Of a DNA stretch of 8,452 nt, positions 6,146 through 8,452 are shown one piece after another. A program made the translations under genes and the position numbers. The DNA comes from Candidatus Heimdallarchaeota archaeon AB_125 (lineage in GTDB: Archaea > Asgardarchaeota > Heimdallarchaeia > Heimdallarchaeales > Heimdallarchaeaceae), in assembly GCA_001940755.1 (NCBI GenBank), contig MEHH01000104.1, positions 1 through 8,452 on the forward strand, in the 5' to 3' direction. Below the pieces are notes generated by a model. It had not been told where the DNA came from. It did no database searches and worked only from the letters and a program-made list of their open reading frames with translations. Every line of letters starts with the position of its first letter. Within the stretch, counting starts at the first letter, position 1.

Positions 6146-6150
6146 AAGGT
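6146..6150 (+). promoter_or_regulatory. weak Shine-Dalgarno before the beta-CASP nuclease
   Basis: AAGGT, of which AGGT can pair with the 3' end of archaeal 16S rRNA, lies 8 nt before the ATG at 6159. It is the only Shine-Dalgarno-like element at a usable distance from a start codon in this window, and it supports that ATG. Confidence 0.35.
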
Positions 6151-6158
6151 CGAAAAAA

Positions 6159-8273
6159 ATGACATTAAATTTACACAATTACATTAATTATTTATTTAAA
6201 ATAGATTCGAAACAGAAACTAAACAAAGAATTACTCAAAATATACGAAGAATCTAAAGAATTTTCTAACAATTACAAAGATCCATACTATATATGTTCAA
6301 ATGAGGAATTATTGGGGATTTTTAATACTTCATGGTCAGGTTCTCAAGATGAACCCTCTAATAGTCTAATACATTATGCAATTTCTCTTTACTGGTTTGA
6401 AGCAATCAGTTTTGAACTTTACAGATCAGTTCTTCAAGAATTAGAATCACATGAATCACTCTCACCAGTGATATTAGTAGTTAGCTATTGGATGTTCTGG
6501 AAGAAGAAAAGAAGAGCAGGAAAGTCCAGTAGATATTCTTTCTATTCATTTCTTGAGCTAATCAGAAAAATAGGTTTAAGACCTCTTGAATTTCAAGATT
6601 TTATAAAATATACAAAAGAACTATTTCCTAATTTAAAACTATCAGAAAAAGAAATCGAAATTGGAAATGATCTTAGCCGAATTATCAAGAATATACAAGA
6701 AAGACCACAATATCTAGAAGAATTTTCAAGTTCAATTAGTTCAGATACAATGAAGCTTTTGGACTTCTACATTGATTATGAAATTTTAAGTGAACTAGCT
6801 TATTTCAAGGTAAAGAATATTAGCAATAATATCGAACTAGATAAGAAAACATCTATTTCAGATTTCCAAAAAATAGTAGAGGAAGAGTATAAATCTCGAA
6901 AGATGAAGATAGTACCAACTACTATTGATCCTGTTTTAGAACCTCACTTATCCAATTTTGACCCCAAAACAGTAGCTATGGAAGATCTAGCATCTTTACC
7001 AAAGGAACAAATGAAAGAATTCGCATCTATAACAGCATATTCAAGCCCAAAGAGTGCTCATAAAATCCGTATAAGTTTTCTTGGTGGAGGAAATATTGGA
7101 AATATGGGAATTTTAGTTCAACATGACAACAATGCTGTACTACTTGATTTTGGGATGAGTGTTGCAAATTACTCCACTCCAAGATGGCATCCATCTCTCA
7201 AATATGTAAAAGCTGTTCTAGTAACACATGCTCATCTAGATCATACTGGAGGTTTACCTTATCTCATTAGACCTGAGAATGGAAAGCGATGGTATGCAAC
7301 TCAATCAACTAAGATATTAACTGAAAAGTTGTTACATTCAACTTCTTCTATATTAAGATCAAATGGCATATCTAAGAAGAATGCTACTCCATTTCAAAAC
7401 GCATATCTTAGTAATTCTAACATTGTAAATCTGTTCAATGTATATAATCCATTGAAAGTCAACGAAACAATAGAAGTAAGTCCAGGATTTGAAGTAACAC
7501 CATATTCAGCTTCACACATTTATGGAAGCGTGAGTTACAAGTTAGATGTTTATGGAACAACAATCCTATTTACTGGTGATTTTTCAGCTGATAAAAGTGA
7601 ACTATTTGCTGGAGCAAAGCTTCCTACAGATTGCGATGTAACGATTTTTGATGGAACATACTATGATAGAAAAATCGAAGAAACAGACCCAAATACTGTC
7701 ATTTTGCAGGCAGCAGAAACTTGTGAGCGATTAATTATTCCTGCATTTTCAGTTGGTAGAACACAAGAGATGATCAAAAGATTGGAGAGATTAAGAGTTT
7801 CAACCAAAAAAAGTGTTAAAACTACAGGTCTCTCAGCTGATGTTTCAAAATCCATGGGATTAAAAGCTAAATTTGACATTGTAAAGAATCTAACAAATGA
7901 TAATTTTGAGAAAGGTGATATAGTAGTCACCGGTCATGGAATGTTACAAGGAGGAACAGCAAGAAAGCTAATAGATGAGACCAGTTCAGATGAAAACACT
8001 GGAATACTCATTTGTGGATATCAAGCTCCTAACACATTAGGATTCTCACTCAAAAACAGTCACCCAGTTGCACTTAAGAAATACAATCAGAAAGTCTTTA
8101 CAGCTCATATAAGTGGTCATAGCAGTTCTGAAGCTTTGAATGAGTTTATTGATGACTTGAGTGGTAAGAAAGTAATGGTACATACACCTGATGATTCTGT
8201 TCTTCGAGTTGATCATAAGAATCTTATCATTCCAAAATACAATCAAGAGATTGTTCTTAAGAACAAAATATAG
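6159..8273 (+). CDS. beta-CASP metallo-beta-lactamase nuclease (CPSF/RNase J-like) with a 300-residue N-terminal region of unknown function
   Basis: Predicted zinc-dependent RNA (or DNA) nuclease of 704 residues. The C-terminal 400 residues carry the complete motif set: D330 in VLLDFG (motif 1), H357-A-H359-L-D361-H362 followed by TGG (motif 2), H453 in SASHIYG (motif 3), D474 in FTGDFS (motif 4), D498 in FDGTYYDR (motif A), H654 in ISGHSS (motif B) and H675 in VMVHTPDD (motif C). The B-to-C spacing of 21 is close to CPSF73. IIPAFSVGRTQE and SGMLQGG-like GMLQGGTARKL are also typical. Motif A has Asp-Gly instead of the Glu-Ser of CPSF73, and the A-to-B stretch (156 residues) is shorter. Residues 1-300 are mostly helical and charged, with a lysine/arginine patch KKKRRAGKSSR at 115-125. 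I see no KH-type GxxG, unlike aCPSF1, so this is not the standard archaeal termination factor. The gene is 89 bp downstream of the Ala/Pro/Gly-rich gene and converges on a UDP-glucose dehydrogenase gene. Family secure; endo- or exonuclease action and substrate unknown. Confidence 0.92.
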   Translation: MTLNLHNYINYLFKIDSKQKLNKELLKIYEESKEFSNNYKDPYYICSNEELLGIFNTSWSGSQDEPSNSLIHYAISLYWFEAISFELYRSVLQELESHESLSPVILVVSYWMFWKKKRRAGKSSRYSFYSFLELIRKIGLRPLEFQDFIKYTKELFPNLKLSEKEIEIGNDLSRIIKNIQERPQYLEEFSSSISSDTMKLLDFYIDYEILSELAYFKVKNISNNIELDKKTSISDFQKIVEEEYKSRKMKIVPTTIDPVLEPHLSNFDPKTVAMEDLASLPKEQMKEFASITAYSSPKSAHKIRISFLGGGNIGNMGILVQHDNNAVLLDFGMSVANYSTPRWHPSLKYVKAVLVTHAHLDHTGGLPYLIRPENGKRWYATQSTKILTEKLLHSTSSILRSNGISKKNATPFQNAYLSNSNIVNLFNVYNPLKVNETIEVSPGFEVTPYSASHIYGSVSYKLDVYGTTILFTGDFSADKSELFAGAKLPTDCDVTIFDGTYYDRKIEETDPNTVILQAAETCERLIIPAFSVGRTQEMIKRLERLRVSTKKSVKTTGLSADVSKSMGLKAKFDIVKNLTNDNFEKGDIVVTGHGMLQGGTARKLIDETSSDENTGILICGYQAPNTLGFSLKNSHPVALKKYNQKVFTAHISGHSSSEALNEFIDDLSGKKVMVHTPDDSVLRVDHKNLIIPKYNQEIVLKNKI

Positions 8274-8283
8274 GTGAGGAGTT

Positions 8284-8452
8284 TTACTTCCCTAATCCTA
8301 TACTCTTGAAATTCACTCCTTTATCCTTGAATTTTTCAGAATCTAGACTTCTTCTTCCATCAACAACTAATGGAGTTTTCATTAGTTTCTTGAATAATTC
8401 AGGAGATAAGTCAAGAAATTCTTTCCATTCAGTTACTAGAATACAAGCATCG
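8284..8452 (-). CDS. ugd: UDP-glucose 6-dehydrogenase, C-terminal 55 codons (rest outside the window)
   Basis: On the minus strand an open frame enters from the right edge and ends at TAA (8284-8286). The 55 residues contain ACILVTEWKEF, LMKTPLVVDGRRSLD and a final GVNFKSIGLGK. The TEW-x-EF and VVDGR-x-x-LD elements are the hallmark of the C-terminal UDP-binding domain of UDP-glucose/GDP-mannose dehydrogenases, and the TEW form points to UDP-glucose 6-dehydrogenase rather than the UDP-ManNAc enzyme. It makes UDP-glucuronate for surface polysaccharide or glycan synthesis. The NAD-binding and catalytic cysteine parts lie outside, so activity cannot be judged. Its stop codon is only 10 bp from that of the nuclease gene, so the two converge tail to tail. 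Confidence 0.82.
   Translation of the reverse strand, partial: DACILVTEWKEFLDLSPELFKKLMKTPLVVDGRRSLDSEKFKDKGVNFKSIGLGK

Noticed and set aside
6159..7058. KH domains in the N-terminal part of the nuclease, making it aCPSF1
   Set aside because: No GxxG loop in a fitting helix context is visible in residues 1-300, and the region is more helical and longer than the KH part of aCPSF1.
1..8452. CRISPR arrays, tRNA genes, insertion sequences or attachment sites
   Set aside because: Intergenic gaps are all under 210 bp, without regular repeats, clover-leaf sequence, transposase coding or terminal inverted repeats.

Overview
The window looks like chromosomal DNA of an AT-rich archaeon (GC roughly one third by eye). 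The archaeal signals are a seryl-tRNA synthetase of the type found mainly in methanogens, a beta-CASP metallo-beta-lactamase nuclease with a CPSF-like motif set, start codons lying about 24-28 nt downstream of TATA-like boxes with no Shine-Dalgarno sequence (leaderless style), and an oligo-T tract behind the first gene. The long Ala/Pro/Gly-rich protein and the preference for AGA arginine codons would suit an Asgard-type lineage, but nothing here proves that; it is inference. No methanogenesis gene is present.

Layout. At 1-1006 (+) is the 3' part of a LolD/MacB-type ABC ATPase whose frame runs off the left edge and carries an extra N-terminal region. An oligo-T terminator follows, then 1086-2630 (+) SerRS type 2. 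At 2681-3229 (+) is a small secreted or membrane-anchored protein with one CARDB/Ig-like domain, followed at 3265-3399 by an open frame without a start codon that reads as a second, orphan C-terminal membrane anchor. At 3430-3915 (-) is a zinc-ribbon membrane protein. It is divergent from 4094-5116 (+), a low-specificity L-threonine aldolase, and the two share a 178-bp promoter region. At 5200-6069 (+) is an unrecognised Ala/Pro/Gly-rich protein with a helical head and two copies of a DxxxxxxSGLTK motif. At 6159-8273 (+) is a 704-residue beta-CASP nuclease with a 300-residue N-terminal region that I cannot assign. The right edge holds the last 55 codons of a UDP-glucose 6-dehydrogenase (8284-8452, -), convergent with the nuclease.

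How the genes relate. Most genes seem to have their own promoter, so the window is better read as housekeeping and accessory single-gene units than as one operon. The parts most worth attention are the 5.2-8.3 kb pair (disordered motif-bearing protein plus nuclease with an unknown N-terminal domain), the rare SerRS class, and the leftover membrane anchor. I see no CRISPR array, insertion sequence, tRNA or rRNA gene.
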